Assembly: GCF_040253635.1 (NCBI RefSeq)
Contig: NZ_JBEJGX010000003.1
Span: forward strand, 930,001-994,000
From: Streptomyces sp. Edi2
GTDB taxonomy: Bacteria; Actinomycetota; Actinomycetes; Streptomycetales; Streptomycetaceae
Reading direction: 5' to 3'
Length of the DNA stretch: 64,000 nt
Shown here: piece by piece, positions 16,725 through 26,441 of the stretch
How positions within the stretch are numbered: the stretch's first letter is position 1
Layout: each line of letters opens with the position of its first letter
The notes under the pieces: model-generated
Told to the model about the DNA's origin: nothing
Databases searched by the model: none
Seen by the model: the letters and a program-made list of their open reading frames with translations, nothing else
Program-made: the position numbers and the translations under genes

Positions 16725-17105
16725 TCACGAGACCGCCCCCACCCCGCCGGGCGCCGGCCGGGGGCCGGCCTCGGCCTGCCGCAGCTCGGTGAGGAGCGCA
16801 TGCTGCCCGGCAAGCACCTCGGTGAGGACCCGGCGGGCGGCGCACAGCAGTTCCGCGACATCGCCTCCGGCCAGCTCGTAGACGACGGTGGAGCCGCTGC
16901 GGGTGGCCGTCACCATGCCCGAGCGGCGCAGCACGGCGAGTTGCTGGGAGAGCGCGGACGGCTCCACCTCGATCGCGGAGAGCAGTCCCCGCACGGGCAT
17001 CGGCCCGTTCTGGAGCAGTTCCAGCACCCGGATACGGACCGGGTGACCCAGCATCCGGAAGAAGTCGGCCTTGGCCTGACAGAGCGGAAACCAGGCGCCG
17101 TTCAT
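16725..17105 (-). CDS. ArsR-family winged-helix transcriptional regulator
   Basis: A 126-residue regulator. The winged-helix domain spans roughly residues 12-90: KADFFRMLGHPVRIRVLELL, the recognition helix VEPSALSQQLAVLRRSGMV and the wing ATRSGSTVVYELA. The cysteine pair typical of arsenic sensors is absent from the recognition helix; the only cysteines are C9 and one in LLCAARR, so the ligand is unknown. The start at MNGAWFPL is chosen because sequence upstream in frame is repetitive and unlike protein. No obvious target gene is adjacent on the same strand. Confidence 0.88.
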   Translation of the reverse strand: MNGAWFPLCQAKADFFRMLGHPVRIRVLELLQNGPMPVRGLLSAIEVEPSALSQQLAVLRRSGMVTATRSGSTVVYELAGGDVAELLCAARRVLTEVLAGQHALLTELRQAEAGPRPAPGGVGAVS

Positions 17106-17696
17106 GCCCGCACCCCGCTCCCGGGACCGGGCCCGGACCGCGCCGCGCGCACCCGTATCCGTAGCCGTGTCCATATCCGTAGCCGTACCGATGCGGCGAA
17201 ACCGCCCACGCATATCCTCCGCGTTCAGGCCGACCGGCCGTCGCGTCATCTGTTGAATTGCGGAATTCTGCAACTGTAGACGACGGGGTCGGGCAACTTG
17301 AATGGGTGTACCGGACAAACCGGGGGCACGCACGGCGCGGACGCCCCGGCGCGGCCCGCCCCCCGGACCGGCACCACCCGGCACCACCCGTCCCCGTGGG
17401 CACCGGACCGCCGGTGCCACCGTCCGCCGGGCGGCCGTGGCGCCGACTCGGATCGAGCGGATCGGGCAGGTCGGGCGGATCGCACGGATCGGGCGAACTC
17501 GACTTCGGACAAGGGTAGTTGCCGCACGGACCGGCAGGAGCACTCGCCGCCGGTACGTCCGAGCGCCCAACGACTGCGAGGCCGGAACCTCCGGGCGGCG
17601 CCCGGTACGGTTCCGGGCGCGGTCCCGTACCCCGCACCCCGTACCCCGTGGTTTCCGCTGGACAGCCCCCCATCCCCCAACCCCATAGTGACGCCC
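17106..17696. other. Repeat-rich intergenic region
   Basis: No gene supported in 590 bp. Two copies of ATCCGTAGCCGT occur in tandem around 17156-17187. A degenerate run of GGATCGGGC-like words lies at about 17455-17505, and CCCCGTACCCC-type repeats at about 17625-17650. These repeats create artificial low-complexity open frames. The ArsR gene's own promoter must lie near 17106-17250. Confidence 0.5.
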
Positions 17697-18071
17697 ATGA
17701 CTTCACTGATACGTCACACCACGATCGACTGCACCGACGCCTACCGCCTGGCGAGCTTCTGGGCACAGGTGCTGGACGGCACGCTGGCCGGGGACGACCT
17801 GCCGGGCGATCCGGAGGCCACGGTCACGGCCCCGGGTGGCACCCTGCTCTTCGTCACGGTGCCCGATGCCAAGGCCGGGAAGAACAGAGTGCACCTGGAT
17901 CTGCAGCCACAGGACCGGAGCCGGGACGAGGAGGTCGAACGGCTGCTGGCGCTCGGCGCGACCCTGGTGGCCGACCACCGCCGGGCCGACGGGGCCGGGT
18001 GGGTGACGCTGGCCGACATCGAGGGCAACGAGTTCTGCGTCGAGCGCAGCGCGGCCGAACGGGCGGGCTGA
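17697..18071 (+). CDS. VOC (glyoxalase-like) family protein
   Basis: A 124-residue protein of the vicinal oxygen chelate fold, glyoxalase-like subgroup. It starts TSLIRHTTIDCTDAYRLASFWAQVL, has the central strand NRVHLDLQPQD with a conserved histidine, and ends with the second-module strand GWVTLADIEGNEFCVE, which has the usual metal-ligand glutamate. Homologues are small cytoplasmic enzymes or resistance-like binding proteins; the specific substrate is unknown. The ATG at 17697 has no strong ribosome-binding site. Confidence 0.85.
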   Translation: MTSLIRHTTIDCTDAYRLASFWAQVLDGTLAGDDLPGDPEATVTAPGGTLLFVTVPDAKAGKNRVHLDLQPQDRSRDEEVERLLALGATLVADHRRADGAGWVTLADIEGNEFCVERSAAERAG

Positions 18072-18633
18072 CCCCGGTGGCCCACGTGGCCCGGCGACCC
18101 GGTGGCCCCGGGACGGCCCCCGATGCGGTGGTCCCCGGTGGGCGCCGAGCGGCGGCCGACGCCCACGCCCGTTCAGCGCCACCTCCCCGGGGCCGTTGGG
18201 GTGATCAAACGCGTCGGCGCCCCTCAGCGGGTGTCGTCGGGCGGTCCTGGCGCGTTGGTCTTCCGTGACCCTTTCCCGCGCCCGTCCATGGTTTCTGCCG
18301 ACCAGCCTCGCGGCCTTCCTGACCGAGACATGGCCGGACGGACCGGCTGACGACCCGTCGGACGCCCGGCCCGATGCCGAGTCCGACGCACCGTCCGATA
18401 CCCGGTCAGGCGAGGGTGCTCCGGCCGGTTGCCGGCCGTGCGCCGAGGCGGCCGGTACTGCCGACGAGGGCCGGGAGAAACCCGCTGACCGGCCCTGACC
18501 GGCCCTGATCGGCCATCCGCTGCGGCGCCGGGCAGCGGACTTGACGGCGTGTCGAAAGCTGGCCGCTGCACGCACCGTCATCATCGGGTTACCACATGTG
18601 GCGAGCGGAAGTGATCGCCCATAGCTTCGCTTC
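18072..18633. other. Intergenic region
   Basis: 560 bp with no convincing gene. A short rightward frame at 18265-18498 has a D/S/P-rich, low-complexity composition and no domain. The last part presumably carries the promoter of the beta-helix/O-methyltransferase pair. Confidence 0.45.
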
Positions 18634-19740
18634 ATGGCGCTACGACAGATGAAATACATGGGCTGTGTCGCCGCGATGCTGGTCGGCGGTCTGGGCGCGG
18701 CATCGCCGGACGACGCAACGGAACGACTCGTCGTCCACCCCGGTCAGTCGATCCAGCGGGCGGTGGACAGAGCGAAGCCGGGTGACACCGTCATCATCCG
18801 GCCCGGCCACTACCGGGAGAGCGTGGTCATCCGCAAGTCGCGGCTGCGCCTCGTCGGTGCGGGCCCCAAGACGGTGATCGGACCGATCGGCAAGCGGGCC
18901 GGGAACATGTGCGCGAAGGCCGGCAACGGCATCTGCGTCATCGGCAAGGGGGGCAGGCCGCTGCGGGATGTCAGCATCCGTTCGCTGACCGTCAAGGGCT
19001 TCAAGAAGAACGGCGTCTGGGCCTCCGGCACCGACCGGCTGGCCGTGCGCCACGTGTTCGCACGGAACAACGGCGTGTGGGGCATCGCCCAGGAGAGGTC
19101 CGTCCGCGGGCTGTTCCGGGACAACGTCGTCACCGGCAACGGCGACTCCGGCATCTTCCTGGCCAACACGGTCAAGGAGGAGGGCGGGGCCACCGACACC
19201 CGCGGGGCCACGGTCACCGAGAACTACCTCGCGAGGAACCGGGTCGGCATCACGGTACGCCGCGTCAGAAACCTGACGATCGCCCACAACACCATCACCA
19301 AGAACTGCGCCGGCGTCTTCGTCGTCGGCGACGAGTCCCGCCCCCGGGCCGGAGCCCTGGCGGTCCGGAACAACACCATCGTCAAGAACAACAAGTACTG
19401 CCCCGCCAACCCCCGCCTGCCGTTCCTCCAGGGGTCCGGCATCGTCCTCACCGGCGCCGAGAAGACAGTGGTGCGGCGCAACCTGATCCGCGACAACGTC
19501 GGCAAGTCCCCGCTCTCCGGCGGCGTCGTGCTCTTCCACAGCTTCGTGAAGGCGACCAACGAACGCAACCTCATCATCGACAACCTCGTGCTGCACAACA
19601 AGCCGGTGGACCTCGCCGACCGCGACCCCAAGGGCAGGGGAAACCGGTTCGTCGACAACATCTGCCGGACCTCGCAGCCGGCCGGTCTGTGCCGACGGCA
19701 AGAGGTGCACGAGGCGCAGCCCTCGTCAACCGGAGAATAG
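18634..19740 (+). CDS. Secreted right-handed parallel beta-helix protein
   Basis: A 368-residue protein with an N-terminal signal-like segment (GCVAAMLVGGLGAAS), so probably exported. It then has GQSIQRAVDRAKPGDTVIIR-type NosD/pectate-lyase opening repeats, and many short turns of the form N-x2-I-x-N-N at about 22-residue spacing, typical of a right-handed parallel beta-helix. Such proteins bind or cleave polysaccharides. No lyase active site was recognised. It ends 7 bp before the O-methyltransferase, suggesting co-transcription, although a shared function with pigment formation is unclear. Confidence 0.85.
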   Translation: MALRQMKYMGCVAAMLVGGLGAASPDDATERLVVHPGQSIQRAVDRAKPGDTVIIRPGHYRESVVIRKSRLRLVGAGPKTVIGPIGKRAGNMCAKAGNGICVIGKGGRPLRDVSIRSLTVKGFKKNGVWASGTDRLAVRHVFARNNGVWGIAQERSVRGLFRDNVVTGNGDSGIFLANTVKEEGGATDTRGATVTENYLARNRVGITVRRVRNLTIAHNTITKNCAGVFVVGDESRPRAGALAVRNNTIVKNNKYCPANPRLPFLQGSGIVLTGAEKTVVRRNLIRDNVGKSPLSGGVVLFHSFVKATNERNLIIDNLVLHNKPVDLADRDPKGRGNRFVDNICRTSQPAGLCRRQEVHEAQPSSTGE

Positions 19741-19747
19741 AGGCGGA

Positions 19748-20776
19748 ATGACCACAGTAAGTCCCACCCCCCAGCCGGCCATGCGGCTCCGGGAGCTCGT
19801 CTTCGGAGCCGCCTGTGCGGCGGCCGTGCGGGCGGCGGCGCAACTCCGCGTCGCCGACGCACTGGGCGACCGGCCCACCACCGCGGTGGAACTGGCCGCC
19901 GCGGTGAAGACCGAGCCCCGGCCGCTGGACCGGCTGCTGCGCACCCTGTCGTGCTACGGGATCTTCGAGGAGACCGACGACGGCAAGTACGTGCACACAG
20001 AGATGTCCCGGCTGCTGCGGGAGGACACCCCCAACAGCCTGCGGTATATCTCGCTGTGGTGCACCGAGCCGTGGACCTGGGCGGCCTGGCCGCGGCTCGA
20101 CGATGCGGTGCGCACCGGCCGCAGCGTCTTCGACGACCTGTACGGCAAGAGCTTCTTCGAGTACCTGCACCAGGACGCCGGGGACTCGGCCGAGGTCTTC
20201 AACCGTGCGATGACCACGTCCAGCAAGCAGTCGGCGCAGGACATCGCGGACCTGCTCGATCTGACCGGTGCGTCGTCGGTGGCGGACATCGGCGGCGGCC
20301 AGGGGCATGTGCTCGCCAGTCTGCTGGAGAAGTACCCCGCTCTCGAGGGCACCCTGCTCGATCTGCCCACCGTCGTGGCGAAGCCGGACCCCCGGCTGCG
20401 CGACGGCGGCCCGCTCGCCTCGCGCGTACGGGTCGTGCCGGGCGACTGCCGCGAGGACATCCCGGTCCGGGCCGATGTCTACATCATCAAGAACATCCTG
20501 GAGTGGGACGACGAGAGCACCCGCCGCACGCTGCACCACGTCGTCAAGGCGGCCCGTCCCGGCGCCCGCGTCGTGATCATCGAGAATCTGGTCGACGACA
20601 GCCCCTCGATGAAGTTCACCACCGCCATGGACCTGCTGTTGCTGCTCAACGTCGGTGGTGCCAAGCACACCAAGGCGAGCCTGGTCAGCCGGATGGGGGA
20701 GGCCGGCCTGAAGGTCGGCGAGATCCGGGAGGTCAATCCGTACCTGCACGCGTTCGAGTGCACCGTCCCCGAATGA
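19748..20776 (+). CDS. Polyketide-type O-methyltransferase (AdoMet-dependent)
   Basis: A 342-residue two-domain methyltransferase of the acetylserotonin/hydroxyneurosporene O-methyltransferase family used on aromatic polyketides. The N-terminal winged-helix dimerisation domain (VADALGDRPTTAVELA) is followed by the SAM site VADIGGGQGHVLASLLEKYP and LLDLPTVV. The usual catalytic-base segment LHDWDDE reads ILEWDDE, so the expected histidine is missing. It lies tail to tail with the whiE cluster and may tailor the spore pigment. GGAG precedes the ATG. Confidence 0.88.
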   Translation: MTTVSPTPQPAMRLRELVFGAACAAAVRAAAQLRVADALGDRPTTAVELAAAVKTEPRPLDRLLRTLSCYGIFEETDDGKYVHTEMSRLLREDTPNSLRYISLWCTEPWTWAAWPRLDDAVRTGRSVFDDLYGKSFFEYLHQDAGDSAEVFNRAMTTSSKQSAQDIADLLDLTGASSVADIGGGQGHVLASLLEKYPALEGTLLDLPTVVAKPDPRLRDGGPLASRVRVVPGDCREDIPVRADVYIIKNILEWDDESTRRTLHHVVKAARPGARVVIIENLVDDSPSMKFTTAMDLLLLLNVGGAKHTKASLVSRMGEAGLKVGEIREVNPYLHAFECTVPE

Positions 20777-20794
20777 TCATGACCCGGCACGGCA

Positions 20795-20832
20795 GGCCGC
20801 CCGGTGAGGAGCGCTCTCCTCACCGGGCGGCC
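20795..20832. terminator. Bidirectional hairpin terminator
   Basis: A perfect 16-bp stem, GGCCGCCCGGTGAGGA (20795-20810) with its complement at 20817-20832, and a 6-nt loop. It lies between the convergent O-methyltransferase and whiE ORFVII-type genes, so it can stop both transcripts. Confidence 0.85.
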
Positions 20833-20889
20833 TTGCCCGTGTCCGGGACGGCGCGGGAACCAGGGGATCGCCTCGGCTCCGCGTACGCG

Positions 20890-21222
20890 TCAGCCGCTGC
20901 CGTCGCGCTGCCAGCTGTAGAACTGCTGGGCCATCGCATCCTTGGGGCTTCGCCAGGTCTCCGGGTCGTACGCGCTGACGAAGGCGGACAGCTTGTCGCT
21001 GACGGCGCGGAACTCGGGGTGTTCCGTCACCTTGGCGATCTCGGGGCCGGGCGGCCGGTCGGATTCGATGAGGTGCAGATACACGTCACCGAACTGGAAG
21101 AGGGTCCGTCGCGAGACGCCGACCAGGTGCGGCAGTTCCGTACGGTCGGAGGCCTGGAAGACCTCGGCGATGTCCGGAGCCGAACCGGGCGCCATACGAG
21201 CGACGATCAGAGCGTGATGCAT
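20890..21222 (-). CDS. Spore-pigment polyketide cyclase, TcmI family (whiE ORFVII type)
   Basis: A 110-residue TcmI-family cyclase with a ferredoxin-like fold. It starts HHALIVARMAPGSAPDIAEVF, continues SRRTLFQFGDVYLHLIE and ends WRSPKDAMAQQFYSW. It helps close the later rings of aromatic polyketides. It is the last gene of the leftward whiE operon, in the same position as ORFVII of the S. coelicolor cluster, and ends just before the bidirectional hairpin. Confidence 0.92.
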   Translation of the reverse strand: MHHALIVARMAPGSAPDIAEVFQASDRTELPHLVGVSRRTLFQFGDVYLHLIESDRPPGPEIAKVTEHPEFRAVSDKLSAFVSAYDPETWRSPKDAMAQQFYSWQRDGSG

Positions 21223-21278
21223 CGGGAAGATCCCTTCATTGCCGCCGGGCGGCGGTCCGCACGCGGCCTGGCGGTCCT

Positions 21279-22041
<763 letters not shown>

Positions 22042-22056
22042 GTGCGGTTCTCCTTC

Positions 22057-23307
22057 TCACGAGGGGGACGGGGAGCCCTTCCGCAGCACCATTGCCGCGT
22101 TCGAGCCCATCAGCCCCCGGCTCAGCACCAGCGCCGTCCGCAACTCGGCGGGGCGGGCCCGGCCGGTCACCACGTCAAGGTCGTGGCAGACATCGACGAC
22201 GTTGGGGGTGGGCGGCACGACGCCCTGTTCCATGGAGAGCACCGCGGCCGCGGTGTCCAGAACGGGGGCGCCGCAGTACGCCCGGCCGGTGCCGGTCTTG
22301 GGTGCGGTCACCGGGACCTGCGAGGCGTGCCGGCCCAGGGCGTCCGCGATCGCCAGCGCCTCGGCCCGGTCGGCCGCGGGAACGCCGAGCGCATCCGCGA
22401 ACACCACATCGATCTCCTCCGGGGCGCACCGGGCATCCGCCAGCGCGCCGCGGATCGCATGCGCGAGCCCGTCCCGGGACTCCTCCCACAGGGAGGCTCC
22501 GGTGAAGGTCGCGGCGTGCCCGGCCAGCAGGGCCCGGACGCTCGCGCCACGGCTCACGGCCGCCGCCTCTTCCTCGACGATCAGCATCGCGCCGCCCTCG
22601 GCGGGCACGAATCCGCAGGCGCCGCTGGTGAACGGCCGGTAGGCGCGGGCCGGGTCGTCGAGCTTGCTGAGATCGTCGTAGCCGAGCTGGCAGACGACCG
22701 AGTAGGGGGCCAGCGGTGCCTCGGCGGCACCCACGACGACGGCATCGGTGCCGCGCCGGATGGTGCGTCCGGCATGCGCCAGGGCATCCAGTCCGCCCGC
22801 CTCGTCGCTGGCCACGACTCCGCACGGCCCCTTGAAGCCGCCGCGGATGGAGATCTGTCCGGTGCTGGCCGCGTAGAACCAGGCGATCGACTGGTACGGG
22901 CCGACGTGGCGGGAGCCCTGGCCCCAGAGCCGTTGCAGCTCCCGCTGGCCGAACTCGCCGCCGCCGGATCCGGCGGCCGTGACGACGCCCACCGCGAACG
23001 GTGAGTCGTTGTAGTCGGCACGGCCGAGCCGGGCGTCGTCCAGCGCGAGGTTGGCCGCCGCCATGGCGAAGTGGGTGAACCGGTCGGTCTGGACGAGGTA
23101 GCGCTCCTCGATCAGATCCGCCGGGTCGAAGCCGCGGACCTCGCCCGCGACCTTGAGCGGAAGGTGCTCACACCCCTCACGGGTGACGCGGTCGAGGACG
23201 CTGATGCCCTCGACCGTCGCCTTCCAGAAGGTTTCGGTGCTCACCCCGTTGGGGGCGATGACACCGATGCCGGTGACGACGGAACGACGTGTCTTCCGGG
23301 AGCTCAT
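22057..23307 (-). CDS. Chain-length factor, ketosynthase beta (whiE ORFIV type)
   Basis: A 416-residue partner of the ketosynthase, start at [10 protein letters not shown] overlapping the KS-alpha stop by 4 bp (ATGA). The thiolase fold is intact, but the nucleophile position is not cysteine: alignment by eye to KS-alpha C169 gives E169 in [11 protein letters not shown]. Most chain-length factors have Gln here, which drives malonyl decarboxylation, so the Glu is unusual in my reading. The heterodimer with KS-alpha sets polyketide chain length. Confidence 0.93.
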   Translation of the reverse strand: MSSRKTRRSVVTGIGVIAPNGVSTETFWKATVEGISVLDRVTREGCEHLPLKVAGEVRGFDPADLIEERYLVQTDRFTHFAMAAANLALDDARLGRADYNDSPFAVGVVTAAGSGGGEFGQRELQRLWGQGSRHVGPYQSIAWFYAASTGQISIRGGFKGPCGVVASDEAGGLDALAHAGRTIRRGTDAVVVGAAEAPLAPYSVVCQLGYDDLSKLDDPARAYRPFTSGACGFVPAEGGAMLIVEEEAAAVSRGASVRALLAGHAATFTGASLWEESRDGLAHAIRGALADARCAPEEIDVVFADALGVPAADRAEALAIADALGRHASQVPVTAPKTGTGRAYCGAPVLDTAAAVLSMEQGVVPPTPNVVDVCHDLDVVTGRARPAELRTALVLSRGLMGSNAAMVLRKGSPSPS

Positions 23308-24572
23308 GATGCCCTCCCACCCTGTCGGGTCAGTACCACCGCTGACTGGAATCCACCGAAGCCGCTGCCGACCGAGAGCACCGAACGCAGCGGCAGCTCC
23401 CGTGCGGTCTTGGGCACGTAGTCGAGGTCGCACTCCGGGTCCGGAGTCTCGTAGTTGGCTGTGGGCGGCACCACTTGATGGGTGAGTGCCAGCACACAGG
23501 CCACGATCTCGATCGCGCCGATGGCCCCGAGCGAGTGGCCGACCATGGATTTGATGGAACTCATCGGGATCTTGCGGGCGTGTGCGCCGAGCGACCGCTT
23601 GACCGCGGCCGTCTCGTGCCGGTCGTTCTGCTGGGTGCCCGAGCCGTGCGCGTTGACGTAGTCGACCTGGGTGGCGTCGATCCGGGCGTCGCCCAGGGCC
23701 CGGTTGATCGCCTCGGCCATTTCCAGGCCTTCCTGGGTGAGACCGGTCATGTGGTACGCGTTGCCGAAGGTGGCGTAGCCACGGATCTCACAGTGGATCG
23801 TCGCACCGCGGGCGCGGGCGTGTTCCAGCTCTTCCAGGACGAGGACGGCGCCGCCCTCCCCCATCACGAATCCGTCGCGGTGGGCGTCGAACGGCTTGGA
23901 GGCATGGGCGGGGTCGTCGTTGTTCGCGGACGTCGCCTTGATCGCGTCGAAGCAGGCCACGGTGATCGGGGAGATCGGCGAGTCGGATGCGCCGGCGATG
24001 CACACATCGACCCGGCCCTCCTCGATCGAGTGGAAGGCGTACCCGATGGCGTCGAGACCGGAGGTGCAGCCCGTGGAGACGGTCTGCACCGGGCCATGGG
24101 CCCCGACCCGTTCCGCCACCGCGGAGGCGAGCGAACTGGGAGAGAACGCCCGCTCCAGATAGCGGCCGGCCGGCCGGTGGTCGACATCCCACCGTTCACC
24201 GTGGTTGCTGACGGCGACATAGTCATGTTCCAGACGGGTGGTGCCGCCGACCGCGGTGCCCAGGGACACCCCGATGCGCCAAGGGTCCTCGGCCTCCGTG
24301 TCCAGGCCGGCGCTGCGCAGCGCCTCGTCGGCGGCGACCATCGCGAACTGGATGTACCGGTCGGAGCGGGCCACCTGCTCCTCGCTCAGACCGTGCGCCG
24401 CGGGATCGAAGTCACACTCGGCGGCGATGCGCGAGCGGAACCCCTCCGGGTCGAAGAGGGTGATGCCACGGGTCGCCGTGCGGCCTGCGGACAGCAGGTC
24501 CCAGAAGGCGGACACACCCACGCCGCCCGGAGCGACGATCCCGACGCCGGTGACCGCCACTCGGCGGGTCAT
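23304..24572 (-). CDS. Ketosynthase alpha (whiE ORFIII type)
   Basis: A 422-residue beta-ketoacyl synthase. The catalytic triad is intact: C169 in [10 protein letters not shown]309 in [11 protein letters not shown] and H346 in [10 protein letters not shown]. With the chain-length factor it builds the polyketide backbone of the grey spore pigment on the ACP. The start overlaps the cupin-gene stop by 4 bp. Its high similarity in layout to whiE/sch/cur clusters makes the spore-pigment assignment strong. Confidence 0.95.
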   Translation of the reverse strand: MTRRVAVTGVGIVAPGGVGVSAFWDLLSAGRTATRGITLFDPEGFRSRIAAECDFDPAAHGLSEEQVARSDRYIQFAMVAADEALRSAGLDTEAEDPWRIGVSLGTAVGGTTRLEHDYVAVSNHGERWDVDHRPAGRYLERAFSPSSLASAVAERVGAHGPVQTVSTGCTSGLDAIGYAFHSIEEGRVDVCIAGASDSPISPITVACFDAIKATSANNDDPAHASKPFDAHRDGFVMGEGGAVLVLEELEHARARGATIHCEIRGYATFGNAYHMTGLTQEGLEMAEAINRALGDARIDATQVDYVNAHGSGTQQNDRHETAAVKRSLGAHARKIPMSSIKSMVGHSLGAIGAIEIVACVLALTHQVVPPTANYETPDPECDLDYVPKTARELPLRSVLSVGSGFGGFQSAVVLTRQGGRAS

Positions 24573-25003
24573 GACACCGGCTCCGTGCGTTCCGGTGGTG
24601 CGGCCGGTGTGCTCTCTTCCATGCCCTCGGTGTCGACGTGGCCCAGCTCCGGGCGCGGGGCGAGCGGGCCGAGGTGGAAGACCATCCGGGCCTCCACCTC
24701 GCCGACGTTGCGGAAGCGGTGCCGCATGTACGGCGGGATCAGCAGCCCCTGGTCAGGGCGGAGCGGGTGCGGTTCCCCGTCGAGGTCCACTTCGAGTGCG
24801 CCTTGGACGACGTACACGAACTCCTCGGAGTAGGGGTGGTAGTGCTCGCCGATGCGCTCGCCGGGCTGCACGAGTGCCATGCCCATGAAGCCGCTCGTGG
24901 CGCCCACCGCGCTGGGTGTCAGCATGGCGCGCAGATCACCTCCGCGCCTGCGGTTGGGCTGGGTCTCGCTGAGGTCCACGATGCGTGGGCGGTACGTGGT
25001 CAT
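24569..25003 (-). CDS. Cupin-domain protein (whiE ORFII type)
   Basis: A 144-residue single-cupin protein. The metal-binding motifs are visible: [17 protein letters not shown] (two histidines and a glutamate) and [11 protein letters not shown] (fourth ligand). It is found between ORFI and the ketosynthase in spore-pigment clusters, with an unproved role, perhaps in cyclisation or oxygenation. A proline/glutamate-rich tail of about 20 residues follows the cupin. It overlaps the KS-alpha start by 4 bp. Confidence 0.92.
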   Translation of the reverse strand: MTTYRPRIVDLSETQPNRRRGGDLRAMLTPSAVGATSGFMGMALVQPGERIGEHYHPYSEEFVYVVQGALEVDLDGEPHPLRPDQGLLIPPYMRHRFRNVGEVEARMVFHLGPLAPRPELGHVDTEGMEESTPAAPPERTEPVS

Positions 25004-25070
25004 GGCTGCTTCCTCCAGGGGCTGGGGCCGGGGGTGAGTGAGAGGAGAGACCTGCTGCGGCCGGGCCCGT

Positions 25071-26189
25071 TCAGGCGCCCGGTGCCCGGCGGTCCGTGAT
25101 GAGGGCCATGTCGGCGCGCTCCAGGAAATGTGCGAGCTCCCGGTCGTTGGACAGACCGCCGGCCACTTCGGTGTCGAGCAGACGCCGCAGCACGGCCGTC
25201 TTGCGAGGACCGCGCACGCCGAGCGCGAGCACGGGATCGCTCTCGATCGGGATCCGGAGATCGATGAGGCGGACGACCACGTCGTCGCGCTGGAAGATGG
25301 TGCTGCCGGCGATGGGGCAGGCGGGATCGTCCGCGGCCAGCTCGTCCTGGCGGGCGAGCATCTGGGCCAGCGTCATACCGCAGCCTTCCTTGGCGGGGTA
25401 GAACAGCGCATGCCGCTTGATGCCGTCGGGCTGCTGTCCGCCCGAGGCGACGTGGTGCACCGCGGGCAGCGCGGCACGGGTGAAGAACACCCGGGCGGAG
25501 TTCGGATCGCTCAGGTCGCGGTCCTGCTCCAGATAGGGGTTGACGGCCTCCTCGACGGCCCGGACCTCGGGCTGCTGGGAGATGTGCCGCAGCGCGGCGA
25601 CGAGGTCGCCCTGCACCTCGACCGCACGCACGACGCGGTTGCCGTGCATGAAGAGGGAGGTACGGCGGAGCCGGGTGGTGTCGTCGACCTTGGCCTCCGG
25701 GGAGGTGTACCCGGCGAGGATGTCCGCGACCATCGATTCGCTGCCCGGCTTCACGGTGAAGGTCAGCGCGTGCCGGACCACCCCGTCGCCGACGCGGGGG
25801 TTGGCCTGCAGGCGGCCCTTGGGAGGCTCGGGCGCGAGGCGGGCGACGTTCGAGGTCTCGCGCAGGACGCTGAAGCGCAGCGACCGGGTGTCACGGACAC
25901 AGCCGTGCAGCGGCTGGACCATCTTGACGTGTTCCTCGCTGTTGACCCAGGCCAGGAACGGCGGTGCGCTCTCCCATTCACTGGTGATGAGCCACTGGGA
26001 GGGGTTCTCGATGGACTGGCACAGCTGGTCGGTGATGTGTCCGGGAACGGACGCGACCTGGTTGCGCAGGTGCTCGTAGGCTTCGAGGAAGTCCTGCTGG
26101 GCTCCGTCGTGGAGGTCCAGCAGCAGCACGACCCTCAGCCGGGAGCCGTCGAAGGCCGACTGGGATATTCGTTCCGACAGCGTTGTCAT
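25071..26189 (-). CDS. SchA/CurD-like spore-pigment protein (whiE ORFI type)
   Basis: A 372-residue protein matching the SchA/CurD family found only in spore-pigment type II clusters. It appears to have two or three tandem ferredoxin-like (ABM-type) modules, for example [22 protein letters not shown] and [20 protein letters not shown]. It is probably involved in localisation or late oxidation of the pigment, as genetic work on whiE suggested for ORFI. It is the first gene of the leftward operon. Confidence 0.9.
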   Translation of the reverse strand: MTTLSERISQSAFDGSRLRVVLLLDLHDGAQQDFLEAYEHLRNQVASVPGHITDQLCQSIENPSQWLITSEWESAPPFLAWVNSEEHVKMVQPLHGCVRDTRSLRFSVLRETSNVARLAPEPPKGRLQANPRVGDGVVRHALTFTVKPGSESMVADILAGYTSPEAKVDDTTRLRRTSLFMHGNRVVRAVEVQGDLVAALRHISQQPEVRAVEEAVNPYLEQDRDLSDPNSARVFFTRAALPAVHHVASGGQQPDGIKRHALFYPAKEGCGMTLAQMLARQDELAADDPACPIAGSTIFQRDDVVVRLIDLRIPIESDPVLALGVRGPRKTAVLRRLLDTEVAGGLSNDRELAHFLERADMALITDRRAPGA

Positions 26190-26441
26190 CGTCTACGCAT
26201 CTCCTTCGGGGCCCGATGGCCCCAGTGGTGCGTCGTCAGTTCCGGTGCGATCCGGGTGACTGAGCCGGATGGTGGGGACGGCCGCTCCGGATGTCGCGGG
26301 GGCGTCCCGGATTCGATCGTCGCCGCGACCCACGGGTGGCGCGAGATGTGTGAGCCATGCAGGTGAACCGTGATCGAACAGGCCCTGAGCCGGGCATTCG
26401 TGCTCCATCTGCCGTCAGCGTCCCTGGAGCTGGAGCACGCA
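26190..26441. promoter_or_regulatory. Divergent promoter region of the whiE cluster
   Basis: A 252-bp spacer between whiE ORFI-type and ORFVIII-type genes. In S. coelicolor the corresponding spacer holds two developmentally controlled promoters, the ORFVIII one being sigma-F dependent. I could not assign -10 and -35 boxes here with confidence. Confidence 0.55.

Noticed and set aside
16217..16861. Full-length reading of the leftward frame with hydrophobic end
   Set aside because: Only the last ~55 residues look protein-like. The upstream part is Arg/Pro-rich and runs across the ArsR gene end, so only a short version was listed, at low confidence.
18265..18498. Rightward 77-codon frame with DPSDARPDAESDAPSD repeats
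   Set aside because: Low-complexity D/S/P composition follows from GAC/TCC-rich repeats; no motif and no ribosome-binding site.
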